Assembly (NCBI GenBank): GCA_018350325.1
Contig: JAEVLN010000008.1
Coordinates: 3,491,794 to 3,555,793 of the forward strand
Origin: Globodera rostochiensis
Lineage: Eukaryota; Nematoda; Chromadorea; Rhabditida; Heteroderidae
Reading direction: 5' to 3'
DNA length: 64,000 nt
Below are positions 1 to 20,942 of the stretch, one piece after another. The notes beneath the pieces were generated by a model. That model searched no databases. It saw only the letters and a list, made by a program, of their open reading frames with translations, and was not told where the DNA came from. Position numbers and translations under genes: made by a program. Within the stretch, counting starts at the first letter, position 1. Each line of letters starts with the position of its first letter.

Positions 1-229
1 GGTCGTTTTTAATTCAGAAATCAAAAAACAGATTTCTGGCCTCCCTTTTAAAATCAGAATCCAGATAACAGAATTCTGGTCGCCCTTTTAAAAATAGAAT
101 TCTGGTCACCCTTTTAAAAATCAGAATCCAGGTTACACAATTCTGATCGTTTTTTTAAATCAGAAATCAAAACCAGAATTCTGGTCGCCCTTTTAAAAAT
201 CAGAAATCAAAAAACAGAATTCTGAGCGA
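1..229. repeat. Degenerate tandem repeat, about 45-bp unit
   Basis: Loosely repeated units built on AGAATTCTGGTCGCCC followed by TTTTAAA and AATCAGAAATCAAAAAA. The same motif returns at 6352-6400, 17205-17300 and 17565-17715. No coding potential seen. It marks the outer edge of the duplicated gene unit: the stretch from about 178 onward is the same sequence that restarts at 6350. Confidence 0.6.
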
Positions 230-745
230 ATTTAATCTCATCAGATTATTGTGTAATATTTACAACTTTGTAGTTTCAAATATTAAATAAAAGAAAAGCA
301 AATTGAAAGCATAAAATTGTAACCACCTGCTGACACTCTGTGCGCGCGTCACGACAAAGTGCAGAGTGGAAGCCGCGCCCACATAAATAAATTTATTGAC
401 AATATTTCAGAAATGTATCGATTATCCATTTATATTCGTGTGTATATTTTAACAACAAAGTTGGTCAAAGAGGCATTATGGACAAAAAAAAGTTCAGTTT
501 CGGCACTTTTTGTTGTTGTTGTTTAATTTAATAGTTTTGTTAAATTTAATCTACTATAAATTTGATTTTATTTTTGGCATTTTTGATTTGGTTTCTATCC
601 AATTTTTATGAAAATTCATTTTAATAAAATTATCATCCGCGACTTGTCTTACGATTTCTCAATAAAATATGTGACAGATATGGGGATGCTCAAGTGGAAT
701 TATGTAAATTTTTTTTGAAATTACAAAAAAGAAAAGAAAAAGATA
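230..745. repeat. Dispersed non-coding flank repeat (R block)
   Basis: AT-rich sequence without convincing coding. Near-identical copies lie at 6390-6915, with shorter ones at 16690-16883, 17336-17570, 27540-27800, 34540-34800 and 54730-54990. Shared landmarks include GTGTAATATTTACAAC, TGACACTCTGTGCGCG and TGTGACAGATATGGG. In AstB to AstF the related sequence lies just downstream of the last astacin exon, so the block is probably the ancestral 3' flank of the gene family. Confidence 0.5.
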
Positions 746-1216
746 AACTGCAGCGAACGCCCCACTCCATGATGTATTGGACGCCCCGGAAGCTCAATGG
801 AAGAGAGCTGCCCACGGATTGGGTTCGGGTCCCGCCCCCGGGGTTACCATTTTGCTTATTTTTACACGAACCTAGGCCAATCCGTCAGAGGACAATTTGT
901 CAGAAAATTTGCCGTTTTAAAAAATGAATTAAATTTCCCGATTTTCGCCCGGCAAAAAGCCCGCCCGGTCCCTTTTGGGTTGCCCGGAAAAAGCCCGCCC
1001 GAGCCAAGCCGATTATCCGAGCCCTACGCGTGACCCGGCTAGCAGCCGTTGTACACCGCCAAGACGGGGTACGGACTGGACGCACTGAGTGCCGTTAGCG
1101 TGGAATACGTTGGCACAATTCACTTAGGACCCCTATTTTTTCCGTGCACAGCTCCTCGTGACAAAGCGATCGGTATTTAATTTATGCCCTTTTGGAGTGG
1201 GGCGTTCATTGCAGTT
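746..1216. mobile_element. Terminal-inverted-repeat element T, copy 1 (tRNA-like core)
   Basis: The ends are imperfect inverted repeats (AACTGCAGCGAACGCCCCAC against its complement near 1195-1216). Inside, 782-850 has a tRNA-like box A (AAGCTCAATGG) and box B (GGTTCGGGTCC). Copies are at 6916-7386 (near-identical), 16884-17197 (lacks part of the interior and the right end) and 20943-21998 (holds a further insertion). It always sits in the 3' flank of an astacin gene or its duplicate. No transposase is visible; the superfamily is undetermined. Confidence 0.5.
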
Positions 1217-1633
1217 CACCCAACAATTGTTCCGGTCCATTTCAATTCGTCATTCTGATCAGAGCGCTCACAGCCAACTCCCTGTTACCCTTCTTGGCCT
1301 CCAACACCTCCCGGATCACCTCCCTGCGAATGTTGGGGAAAATCTTCCGCAGCCTGGGATCCCTCGGCTCCAACCCTACTTAAAGTAAATGCTCTCCGAC
1401 GGTGCCTTCATTCCGGTTCCTCCGGTGGATTTTGCTCGGAATTCGGAATCCGATTTGGACTGTCCGGATTTTCGTTTTCGAATTCCGTCTAACCAATCTT
1501 CATTAACTTTATATCATTCGAAAGCACTAAATGATTAGAAGATATTTTCAGCAACACCGAGCCTTGTTCGATGCACAATTAAAAAGTTATAAATGAAAAA
1601 GTGTAAAAATCGGATGTTTTCCATTGTTTTCTG

Positions 1634-1887
1634 TAGGGTTGGACAAACCCGGGTTATCCGGGACCGGTATCCGGGTGTTTTTGAAAATTTTTGAGGTAAC
1701 CGGGTCGGGACCAACCCCAGCCAAATTACCCGGTATCCGGGCGGATATCCGGGTGTTTTTGGAAATTTTTGACCGGGTCTTGGACCAACCCCAGACAAAT
1801 TACCCTGTATCCGGGCGGATATCCGGGTGTTTTTGAGCTATCCGGTATCCGGGGGACCCGGATAATATCCGATTTTGTCCAACCCTA
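1634..1887. mobile_element. hAT-type MITE, 254 bp
   Basis: Begins TAGGGTTGGACAAA and ends with the inverted TTTGTCCAACCCTA, flanked by the 8-bp direct repeat GTTTTCTG (1626-1633 and 1888-1895). The interior repeats ATCCGGG and CCGGTATCC. An 8-bp duplication and YAGGGTT ends fit the hAT superfamily. The same insertion is at 10748-11001 in AstB, so it predates the AstA/AstB duplication. Confidence 0.8.
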
Positions 1888-2447
1888 GTTTTCTGGTCAT
1901 AACTTTGTTCACTTTTATCCAATTTTTTTTCGATGCTTACAAATAGCTCTTCTTATTACGGTCTTTCGAATGATATAAAGTGTATGAAGATTGGTCAGTC
2001 AGAAATAAGTTACAAGCTGCTAAACGTTCCTGAGACGCGAGTGGCCCGCTTTGTCCATATTACCCCATGAGAGCAAACAAATTTGACTTCCGAAAAGCAG
2101 AAGAGCATCCACTCACCGGACGCCGTGCAGTACATTCTGTTCAGAACATGCACATCCGACTGGGCCAGTCCGTCCCGCCTCTTCGCGTTGTTCACTGCTG
2201 GATTCACTTTTGCCGACATCGTTTGCAGCCCACCACGGCGTGCCGTGCCATTGCTGGAGTAATGCATTACACTGCCGTAGTCGTAAGGAATGCCGTAGCT
2301 GAACATACACAGAAAAGCTTTTAGAAGCATTCACTGATCTCATGCAGGGAGGGCCACGTCACGAAAGAGACTCTTCAAACAATTCTAATTGTTTTGAAAA
2401 TTACTTTGGGGCCAAAAATCATCCATAAAGAGGCATAGAAATGGGCT

Positions 2448-2520
2448 GACCCGGTAGCTCAGTTGGAATAGCTGCCCACGGGTTGGGTGGAGGTCATGGG
2501 TTCGAGTCCCATCCGGGGTT
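2448..2520 (+). repeat. tRNA-like sequence (SINE head or tRNA pseudogene)
   Basis: Box A (TAGCTCAGTTGG) and box B (GGTTCGAGTCC) are well formed and the T arm (ATGGG/CCCAT) pairs. A seven-base anticodon loop GGGTTGG can be drawn, with GTT in the anticodon position, but the usual U33 is a G and the acceptor stem has a mismatch. I read this as tRNA-derived rather than a working tRNA. Copy at 11568-11640. Confidence 0.5.
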
Positions 2521-4602
2521 ACCCATTTTGCCTATTCTTTTACTACTGTATTTATTAAAAATTTCTCTTTCACTTTTCCAAATTAAACGTCCAAATCAGA
2601 AAATTATTTTTTCTAATTTCGAGACCTTGTGTATTCTGTCGCTGACGTGACCTCGAACTTGTCAGCTGAAACGAAGAGTTTATTGGACAACATTTGCCTT
2701 CAATCTTTCCGTCGACTTACTTTGTTGGGGGTCAACGTTGTTCCAAAAAATGTTGATGTATTGATCTCGATCTGCAACAGAACAGGCTCTGGTCTGACCA
2801 AATGATTTGGCAAGAATAGTTCAAGCGGGTCTAGGTAGCTCTCAGCGCTAGGGCGCTTCAGCTCTAGGGCGCCTATGAGGAGCTTGCATACGTTCGACAG
2901 CTCCCACACGGCCCGTTAAAGGCCTCGGAGAGGTCTCTTCACTCTGTATTCTGTTTCGTGACGCCCTTCGCGCAACTGTAATACTATTTACGATCTTACG
3001 GGGTAAGATGAGTCATGGAATTCACCCTCCCCTGCCTTCCCTTAGCAACTTTACCCTAACATTAGTTTACTACCCCCCCCCCCATATTAGTTCCCACAAC
3101 CCCCAAAATGGTGCCTAGTCACTCTGTTAGCACACAACCCCAAAACTCCAAAACCCCCAAAGACAAATCCCTGGGGGGGAGGCTTTTTAGTAAGGTAAGC
3201 AACGTCCTGCGGTACCCCCTTTCACACCCCCTTAAAAACTAACAAAAATGTTAAAAATTCAAAAAAAAAAATTTAGTTTTTCCCGACGACGCCTGCTGTT
3301 GGCTCGCCGTCGGGGGACCCAAAAAATCATAATTTTTTTTTCCTTTTACGGGCTCCCGAATCCGGTTAAATTTTGAAATTCCCGTTGCCGGAATTTTTAT
3401 TTTACCGGAGTCTAGTCTTCTTCACTTTTCTATTGAATAAAATTGGAAACAGATTAAGAAAGATAATTAATTTTAAACAAACAAAAAAATGTTTTGTATT
3501 TTTTTTTCTTCAAAATCACGTCTAACGGAACACGACGACCTTTTTCGGACTCCGTGAGGACCGGACCCCAACTCGTTCCCCGATTCGTTCACTTTTTTAA
3601 AGTTTTTTCCTTATAACTTCTTTCAAATCTAACCAAATCAAACATTTTTGGTATCATTCAAAAGCATACAATGAGTAGAAGCTTTCAAAAGCAAAAGCTA
3701 ACTTAAAAAAAGGGAACGAATCGATGGCGGGAACGAGTTGGGCTTTCACGACCTCCGTGAGCTCGGGGGGGGGGGCACGGATTTTTGTTTTTGTTTTAAT
3801 CATTACTGGTGCCGGCGCCGTCTCTGACCTGGCCGAATCTGTTCATGGTCCAGCCCCAACGCGTGCAGTGTCTCGTGCACTGTCACGCCCAACATATCGG
3901 CACACTCAAAATTCAACTCAATGGTATTTAGGGGCGACACTTCCCCCACGTAGCTGAGCCCGCAGCTGAAAGGGAGGAAGGCAAGTTGCGCACGCCACCA
4001 TTTAGCAAAAAAAAGGTGACAAAATGGTTTAAAAGTCTAGAATACGACCACCTGCTGACTGTTAGTGAGGGTTTTTGGGCTCATTTTATATATCATTCGA
4101 CTCCCCTCGAGAGAAATCGAATGGTATCATTTTTAGGCTTCGGCAACAACTATGCGCCGAGATACAGCTTCTCAAAGTTGAGCAACAACCATGGGGGGGC
4201 GAAGCGGGCCACTACCGTCTGGCCACTACAGTCTGGACACTACCGTCTCAGGGCCACTACCGTCTCAGTACAAAAAGGGCCAATCCCGTCTCACAACAAA
4301 AAATCGTTTGTATTGGTGGCACACAAAAATGGGTACTTTTCCGTTATGGCGCCACACATTCAAATTTAAAAAAAAGGTCCTCCAAATTTGCTGAAAAGAT
4401 CGTATATGGGACCGCGCTAAATTTTTGCTTGTTCCATTGGTCTCGGCACCTAAGAAACACCTATAAAAGTGGTTTTATGTGATTAAAGTAAACAAAAAAA
4501 ATCAAGAATTATAGATTTTCAAAATCTTAGATGTTACCAAATCTTAACAATTGTCAGATTCGTGATCAGCACTCTTGAAACCTCCATATACGATGTTTTC
4601 AG

Positions 4603-5300
4603 GGCTCTATTGCAGTTTACACGACCTTAAAATGTTTACACGACCATAAAATGTTTACACGACCATAAAAAAAATATCACGACCATAAAAAAAAATACAC
4701 GACCATAAATATAAATTGTGATTTACTGCTATATTAGTTGTTTGATGGGTTTTTGGAACAAATTAGGATATTGATAGCGCTGCATTCTTAAAAGTAGGGT
4801 GTAGGTTTGGAATGTGTTCCTGTGACAGTGTCCGTTATCGTTAGGCTTAGGCCTAAGCCACCCTGGCTTGGGGTTCGTTAGGCTTAGGCCTAAGCCACCC
4901 TGGCTTGGGGTCTGTTAGACTTAGGCCTAAGCTTAATAAAAATTTTTTATTTGCCCAAGATAATTTTAACCCCAAGCCAGGGTGGCTTAGGCCTAACCCT
5001 AACGATCCCTCTTGCTTATGGGGGGAATTAGAAGTTTAAATGGATTCTGCAATTTCAACACGAGTGGGTTAATCATGTTATCATAGCAAAACAAAAAATT
5101 TTCAAGCTATATTAGAAGAAATCCGCTTACAATACGATTTTTAATTGTAATTTATTTATGGTCGTGTATTTGTTTTTATGGTCGTATAAACTTTTTATGG
5201 TCGTGTAAACTGGTTTTAAGGTCGTGTAAACATTTTAAGGTCGTGTAAACATTTTAAGGTCGTGTAATTTGTTTATGGTCGTGTAAACTGCAATAGAGCC
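4603..5300. mobile_element. Fold-back element with subterminal repeats, 698 bp
   Basis: Ends are the perfect inverted repeat GGCTCTATTGCAGTTTACAC and its complement, followed inward by many copies of TTTACACGACCATAAAA in opposite orientation on each side. Flanked by the 8-bp direct repeat GTTTTCAG (4595-4602, 5301-5308). AstB has the unoccupied site near 13705, so this is a recent insertion into intron 8 of AstA. No transposase. The structure resembles Mutator-like or other fold-back elements; an 8-bp duplication also allows hAT. Confidence 0.8.
4837..5006. mobile_element. Nested palindromic element rich in TTAGGC
   Basis: Inverted ends of about 39 bp beginning ATCGTTAGG and containing GGCTTAGGCCTAAGCC and ACCCTGGCTTGGGG. 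The left side carries the motif more than once. It sits inside the 4603-5300 element. Related GGCTTAGGCCT pieces occur near 23425, 32720, 49195 and 61105. Confidence 0.5.
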
Positions 5301-5879
5301 GTTTTCAGCATATTTGGGGGCCCTTTTTTTAAATTTGAATGTGTGGCGCCATACCGGAAAAGTACCCAAAAATGAGCGCCACGAGCACGCACGTGTTTGA
5401 ACCGTAGATGTTGACAAATTTCATGTGGGCACCGAACGGCAAATCCGTGTATTCGACAAAGCTAATGCACGTCTTCGATTGAATCGCGCTAAGGGCGGCC
5501 CGTATCGTCGACTTCTCTGATGCGCCTGCAGTGATTTTTTTGTTCCGCCACCAAACAAAAATTAGGGTTTAGCCCTAAGCGTCCCCGTCCGGTGGCGGCG
5601 CGAGGCGGGACTTGCGCGGGAACAGCACGACGGCATTCCTCCCGCACCCGCGTTAATTTGGGTCCAACGCGATTGGTTAACGGAAGCGGGAAAAGGGCTT
5701 CCTTTGTCCGGTAATTTTTTGAATTCCTCGTTCCCGGCAAAAAGGGACACATTTGGTCTGCCATGACAAACCGGTGTTCGATTTGGGTGAGCATGGCGTT
5801 GGCCTGCGCTTCCGTCAGCAGAATGTCATTTTGGAAGACGCCGTCGTCGGCGGGCTCAATCTGAGGGGCGGAAGGAGTA

Positions 5880-6348
5880 GAGAAGGGCGTAAGAGTCGCA
5901 GGTCTTAAATGTCTCGGGTTTTTAGGGTCTCGTGTCGGTCTCGAGGTTAATTCTTGTGTCTCAAAATGTCTCGGGTTTATCAAGTCTTGTGTTGGTCTCG
6001 GGGTTAAGACTTGGCCGCGGGTCTCGAAGACTCTCGGGTTTTTGAGATCTCGCATCGGTCTTGAGTCTTGGGGTCAAGTCCCGGGGTTAGTCTCGGGCCG
6101 GTCTCGGTCTTGAATCTCGGGGTCAAATCTCGGTCTCGAGTCTCGGGGTCAAGCCTCGGGATAGTCTCGGACTCGAGTCTTGGGGTCAAGTCTTGGTCTT
6201 GAGTCTCGGGGGTCAAGTCTCGGGATAGTCTCGGACTCGAGTCTTGGGGTCAAGTCCCGGGGTTAGTCTCGGTCTTGAGTCTCGGTGTGAGTCTGGGTCT
6301 TGGTAACGGGCCTTAAGCATAATTAGGGGGGGGGGTATCGTCATGTCT
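5880..6348. repeat. GTCTCG-rich intron repeat (AstA)
   Basis: Degenerate direct repeats built from GTCTCGGG, GGTCTCGAG and TCTTGGGGTCAAGTC. The same sequence fills intron 6 of AstB (14525-15105), AstE (52735-53330) and the AstD deletion junction region (32863-33175). Individual motifs also match the ends of the GAGACC-rich hAT elements. Non-coding. Confidence 0.6.
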
Positions 6349-6349
6349 C

Positions 6350-6915
6350 GTCTGGTCGCCCTTTTAAAAATCAGAAATCAAAAAACAGAATTCTGAGCGA
6401 ATTTAATCTCATCAGATTATTGTGTAATATTTACAACTTTGTAGTTTAAAATATTAAATAAAGAAAAGCGAATTGAAAGCATAAAATTGTAACCACCTGC
6501 TGACACTCTGTGTGCACGTCACGACAAAGTGCAGAGTGGAAGCCGCGCCCACATAAATAAATTTATTGACAATATTTCAGAAATGTATCGATTATCCATT
6601 TATATTGGTGTGTATATTTTAACAACAAAATTGGTCAAAGAGGCATTATGGACAAAAAAATGTTCAGTTTCGGCACTTTTTGTTGTTGTTGTTTAATTTA
6701 ATAGTTTTGTTAAATTTAATCTACTATAAATTTTATTTTATTTTTGACATTTTTGATTTGGTTTCTATCCAATTTTTATGAAAATTCATTTTAATAAAAT
6801 TATCATCCGCGACTTGTCTTACGATTTCTCAATAAAATATGTGACAGATATGGGGATGCTCAAGTGGAATTATGTAAATTTTTTTTGAAATTACAAAAAA
6901 GAAAAGAAAAAGATA
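6350..6915. repeat. Start of second duplicated unit (R block copy)
   Basis: At 6349/6350 the intron-6 repeat of AstA stops abruptly and the sequence restarts as a copy of position 178 onward. This is the junction of the tandem duplication that gave AstA and AstB. No gene is seen between it and the element at 6916. Confidence 0.7.
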
Positions 6916-7386
6916 AACTGCAGCGAACGCCCCACTCCATGATGTATTGGACGCCCCGGAAGCTCAATGGAAGAGAGCTGCCCACGGATTGGGTTCGGGT
7001 CCCGCCCCCGGGGTTACCATTTTGCTTATTTTTACACGAACCTAGGCCAATCCGTCAGAGGACAATTTGTCAGAAAATTTGCCGTTTTAAAAAATGAATT
7101 AAATTTCCCGATTTTCGCCCGGCAAAAAGCCCGCCCGGTCCCTTTTGGGTTGCCCGGAAAAAGCCCGCCCGAGCCAAGCCGATTATCCGAGCCCTACGCG
7201 TGACCCGGCTAGCAGCCGTTGTACACCGCCAAGACGGGGTACGGACTGGACGCACTGAGTGCCGTTAGCGTGGAATACGTTGGCACAATTCACTTAGGAC
7301 CCCTATTTTTTCCGTGCACAGCTCCTCGTGACAAAGCGATCGGTATTTAATTTATGCCCTTTTGGAGTGGGGCGTTCATTGCAGTT
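6916..7386. mobile_element. Terminal-inverted-repeat element T, copy 2
   Basis: Almost base-for-base copy of 746-1216, including the tRNA-like core at 6952-7020. Lies immediately downstream of the AstB stop codon at 7412. Confidence 0.5.
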
Positions 7387-7411
7387 CACCCAACAATTGT
7401 TCCGGTCCATT

Positions 7412-17197
<9,786 letters not shown>

Positions 17198-17875
17198 TTA
17201 CACAATTCTGGTCGTTATTTTAAATCAGAAATCAAAAAACAGAATTCTGGTCGCCCTTTTAAAAATCAGAAATTAAAAAACAGAATTCTGACCGCCCTTT
17301 TGGGCAAAATTGCAAAATATGGACGCAATATGGATAAAATTTAATCTCATCAGATTTTTGTGTAATATTTACAACTTTGTAGTTTCAAATATTAAATAAA
17401 AGAAAAGCAAATTGAAAGCATAAAATTGTAACCACCTGCTGACACTCTGTGCGCGCGTCACGACAAAGTGCAGAGTGGAAGCCGCGCCCACATAAATAAA
17501 TTTATTGACAATATTTCAGAAATAGGATCGATTATCCATTTATATTCGTGTGTATATTTTAAGAATAACGGTCGCCTTTTAAAATCAGAAACGAGATAAC
17601 AGATTTCTGGTTTCCTTTTTAAAAATCAGAATCCAGATTACACAATTCTAGTTTCCCTTTTAAAAATCAGAACCCAGCTAACAGAATTCTGGTCGCCCTT
17701 TTAGAAATCATTTTTGAAATTTTACTCAATTTTTAACAGATTTTCAACAAAAACTTCAAATTGTAAGAATCAAAGAGCACTTTTTCGGGAATTCTCATTT
17801 TTCCCGTAAAAAATGAGAATTTTTACCAAAAAATGGCAAAATTATGGCAAGTGTAAAAATATGGCAAACAATAGA
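17198..17875. repeat. Repeat-rich spacer, no gene
   Basis: Contains AGAATTCTGGTCGCCC units (17205-17300, 17565-17715) and another R-block copy (17336-17570). No coding evidence. Confidence 0.5.
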
Positions 17876-18815
17876 GACCGAGAAATGACCCCGAGACTCG
17901 AGACCGAGAACGAGACCCAAAAAAAAACGAGAAATTCTCGACTCGGGAACCGAGAATCGAGAAATTTTAAAATTTTTTTGCGTAATTCACTAAAAAAATA
18001 TTGATTTTAAGCTCCAATTATCAATAAATAATTTTACACTCAGGGGTGTCAACTGTCCTTGGTACTGATTTCGGCGTACTGATTATGTACTGATTTCAGG
18101 ATAATTCGTAATTTTTCGACTTCAGTTAGGAAATGTGCTTAAAAGTGCAAAAAACCATCCTTTTTATAAGGTTTTTGTAAGAATCAATAAAACGGAGTAA
18201 TTATTAAATAAAAGAATAAAATGGATTTCACTCGGAAAGTAGGAACTCCGATAGATATAAGTTAGAGTCAGAACTTAACTAGATTGCGGCGCGGGAGCGG
18301 ATCCCGCGCCGCAATCCCGCATTTTTTGCGCGGGATTTTGCGGGATTAATCCCGCAAATCCGCTCCCGCAAAGATTTCAAAAAAAAAATCCCGCAGCGGG
18401 ATCCCGCAATTTAGGTGCGGGATTGATCATTTTGTTAGTGAATAATGTCATTTATTCAAAATTAGGATTGACATTTTGCCAAATCATTCAAAATAAAGTT
18501 TCGGAAAAAAATCCCGCAGCGGGCATCCCGCAAATGCGATTTTGCCGCACTCTAAACTTAACCACTGAGTCACACGAGCACTGGGTGAATATTTTATGCA
18601 AAGACATTAAATTAAGGATTTCTAAATTTGTCATTGTGTATTTTCCAAATCTTTCAAGCCCACAATTCTTTACTGATTTCTCACCAAAAATGCCATCTAA
18701 AAAAGTCTCGTTTTCCGAGACTAAAAACCCGAGACCGAGAACCGAGACCGAGACCCAAAAAAACCGAGAAATTTCTCGACTCGAGAACCGAGACCGAGAA
18801 CCTCGAACAGCTCTA
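17876..18815. mobile_element. Truncated GAGACC-rich hAT-type element
   Basis: Homologous to 30377-31355: the same GAGACCGAGA-rich ends, the block beginning CACTAAAAAAATATTGATTTT, and the right end CTCGAACAGCTCTA at 18815. The left terminus TAGAGCTGTTCGAGA is missing. A second hAT-type MITE is inserted at 18280-18554. Confidence 0.55.
18280..18554. mobile_element. hAT-type MITE, 275 bp, GCGGGAT-rich
   Basis: Begins TAGATTGCGGC and ends GCCGCACTCTA, with the 8-bp direct repeat AACTTAAC on both sides (18272-18279, 18555-18562). The interior is repeated GCGGGATCCCGC. Nested in the truncated hAT-type element. Confidence 0.75.
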
Positions 18816-18854
18816 CCATCAACCGCTTCCATCCTTGTGTCCGAAAGTTTATTC

Positions 18855-20466
18855 GGCAAACAGGGCTGACATTTCATCCACGCTACACTTCACCCACGAA
18901 CCCAAAAACGACACTTCATCCACGCGACACTTCATCCACTAACCCAAAAAACGACACTTCATCCACTAACCAAAAATACGACATTTCATCCTAATCTCGA
19001 CAGTGACTGATTTCGACATTGACTGAATTCGACAGTGGATTTCGACAGTGAACGATTTCGACAATGGCTGATTTCGACAGTGAACTATTTCACCTCCTTT
19101 TGATCTTTTTCAGACTTTTTCGACAGTGACAGATTTCGACACTAGACGATTTCGACAATTAACTATTTTACCACTTCATTAACCTTTTTCAGCTCCTTCG
19201 ACAGAGTGGATTTCGACAGTAGTTCGAAATTTAAAAAAAGATACAACCCTTAGCTAAGAAATTGCAAACCTATAGCTATTAAAATGGATAAATTTAAAAG
19301 TGAAGTGTAAGCGCATAAACGGAGGAATCCGAGCTGGTCGCGATCCTGAAAATCAGCAAAGATAGTCGCTAACTTTTTTCACTACCTATTTCAAACTTGT
19401 AACTCATCTCAGAATTGTTGCTTAATCATAAGGTCGGATTCGCTACGACCGCGAAAACCCCTAAAACACCTTTTTAGCGATTTTGAAAAAACAAATTTAT
19501 ACAGAAACATAGACTTGAAATCATAGACTAGAATGATCTCTTATGATAAATCAGTTGTCTTATTCGTGACCAGTGACCCCAATAACCCCCGAATACACTT
19601 AAAGAATTGCATAAAACCCTCAAATTCCGCTCATAAACTCATAAATGGCGAATGGTCCCAAAAAAAAGCGAATCGGGTCAAAAGCGAATAGGGTATTTAC
19701 CGGCGGGACCCGACTCCCGTGGAATCGCCCCCGGTGAATTTCGAACTCCCGTTTCCGCTCCCGGAATTTTTTTATGAGCTACTTGTGGGAACACAGGGTC
19801 ATCAACTTTTACTGCTGACGGGACCATGACTGAGAAAATACATGCGCGTTCGAAATGAGGTGGTGAACTAGTTAACTGTCGAAATCGTCTAGTGTCGAAT
19901 CTGTCACTGTCGAAAAAGTCTGAAAAAGATCAAAAGGAGGTGAAATAGTTCACTGTCGAAATCAGCCATTGTCGAAATCGTTCACTGTCGAAATCCACTG
20001 TCGAATTCAGTCAATGTCGAAATCAGTCACTGTCGAATTTTCCTGGCACCCAAAAAACGACAGAAGTGCTAAAATGAGTCATCTGTAAATCTTGCCATTG
20101 AATAATAAATTTTATTAAGCAATATGTTAAAATTCAACAAATATTCAAAAATCTTGGCAACGAAGCACAATTGTGTGCTCTTCAGAGTTGGATTCCGCCC
20201 GTTTCTTGGTCTGCAGCTTTGTTTTTTCGAGTTATGCATGAAAACCATGGTTTTAGTCGGAAATTCCGTCGTTTTAACTCATCTATCCGAACCTAAAAAA
20301 CCTATTTTAGCATTTTCTACCTAAAATAAGGGCAGTGGATGAAATGTCGTATTTTTGGTTAGTGGATGAAGTGTCGTTTTTTGGGTTAGTGGGATGAAAT
20401 GTCGCGTGGATGAAGTGTCGTTTTTGGGTTAGTGGATGAAGTGTCGCGTGGAAATGTCGGTGCCCC
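18855..20466. mobile_element. Composite fold-back element, 1.6 kb, two nested pairs of repetitive inverted ends
   Basis: Outer ends repeat ACACTTCATCCAC (left) and its complement (right, 20330-20460); inner ends (about 18995-19225 and 19875-20035) repeat GATTTCGACAGTGA and complement. Flanked by GTTTATTC (18847-18854, 20467-20474). The middle (19225-19870) has no recognised gene. Probably one fold-back element inserted in another, or a two-layer Mutator-like element. Confidence 0.7.
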
Positions 20467-20474
20467 GTTTATTC

Positions 20475-20942
20475 ATTTCCAAATGTCGACGAAGAAGAAA
20501 TGGTAAGCGCTCACGTCGCCTGTGCTCCTTCCCACCCGAGCGCCGCCGTCTGTTGGGCGGACTCGTCGCCATTCAGCAGCAGCGAAGCCAAAACGGCGGT
20601 GGCGCGCAAAACATCCAGTGCCGCCGCATTTTGTTGGCCTTTCACAATTCTGCCCATTTTCCGTTCGCTTTTGTCGGGCCCGACCACAAGTTCAGACGGT
20701 TCATGTCGCGAGGCGGCAAAGATGGCCACTTTTCGTGCACATTGTTCCCAGTCTCTAATGACACGACTAATGGGTAGAGCAAGCAGCATTTGATGAAAAT
20801 GATTTGGTTGCTATTCAATTTGTATGAAAATGCTTTTTTTACAAAGTGAACATCCGTGCGACATGTAATTAAATGTGACAGACATGGGAATGACTTCTGA
20901 ATTATATCAAATTTGAAATTGCAAAAAACAGAAAAGAAGATA
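20475..20942 (-). other. GC-rich open stretch, possible gene fragment
   Basis: 20511-20789 is open on the minus strand for 92 codons (VIRDWEQCARKVAIFAAS, DVLRATAVLASLLLNG), but frames on the plus strand are open too, as expected for GC-rich sequence. Splice-like TACCCATTAG and GGTAAGC borders are visible. No family recognised; could be a lone exon or chance. Confidence 0.2.

Larger units (their letters stand above)
1242..5860 (-). pseudogene. AstA: broken astacin metalloprotease copy
   Basis: Zinc metalloprotease (M12A family) remnant, a near-identical duplicate of AstB. Recognisable exons, 5' to 3' on the minus strand: propeptide remnant 5774-5860; 5393-5525 (SKTCISFVE); zinc site 3829-3965 (HETLHALGLDHEQ); 2721-2771 (DQYINIFWNN); microexon 2363-2384; Met-turn 2117-2298 (SVMHY, terminal NRMYC); 3' CUE fragment 1242-1352. 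Damage relative to AstB: 236 bp missing at 5773/5774, removing the RTKR cleavage site and the start of the mature enzyme; 6 bp missing in the Met-turn exon near 2180; 2945 bp missing at 1352, removing the ShKT exon and the first CUE repeats; and exons 1-6 absent, because the unit ends at 6349. Catalytic residues survive, but no complete precursor can be made. Also inserted in introns: a hAT-type MITE (1634-1887) and a fold-back element (4603-5300). Confidence 0.8.

Noticed and set aside
2448..2520. Working tRNA gene (Asn-like)
   Set aside because: U33 is replaced, the acceptor stem mismatches, and the copies lie in introns next to repeats.
4837..5006. Interstitial telomere
   Set aside because: Only two adjacent TTAGGC units, always within a palindrome flanked by element sequence.
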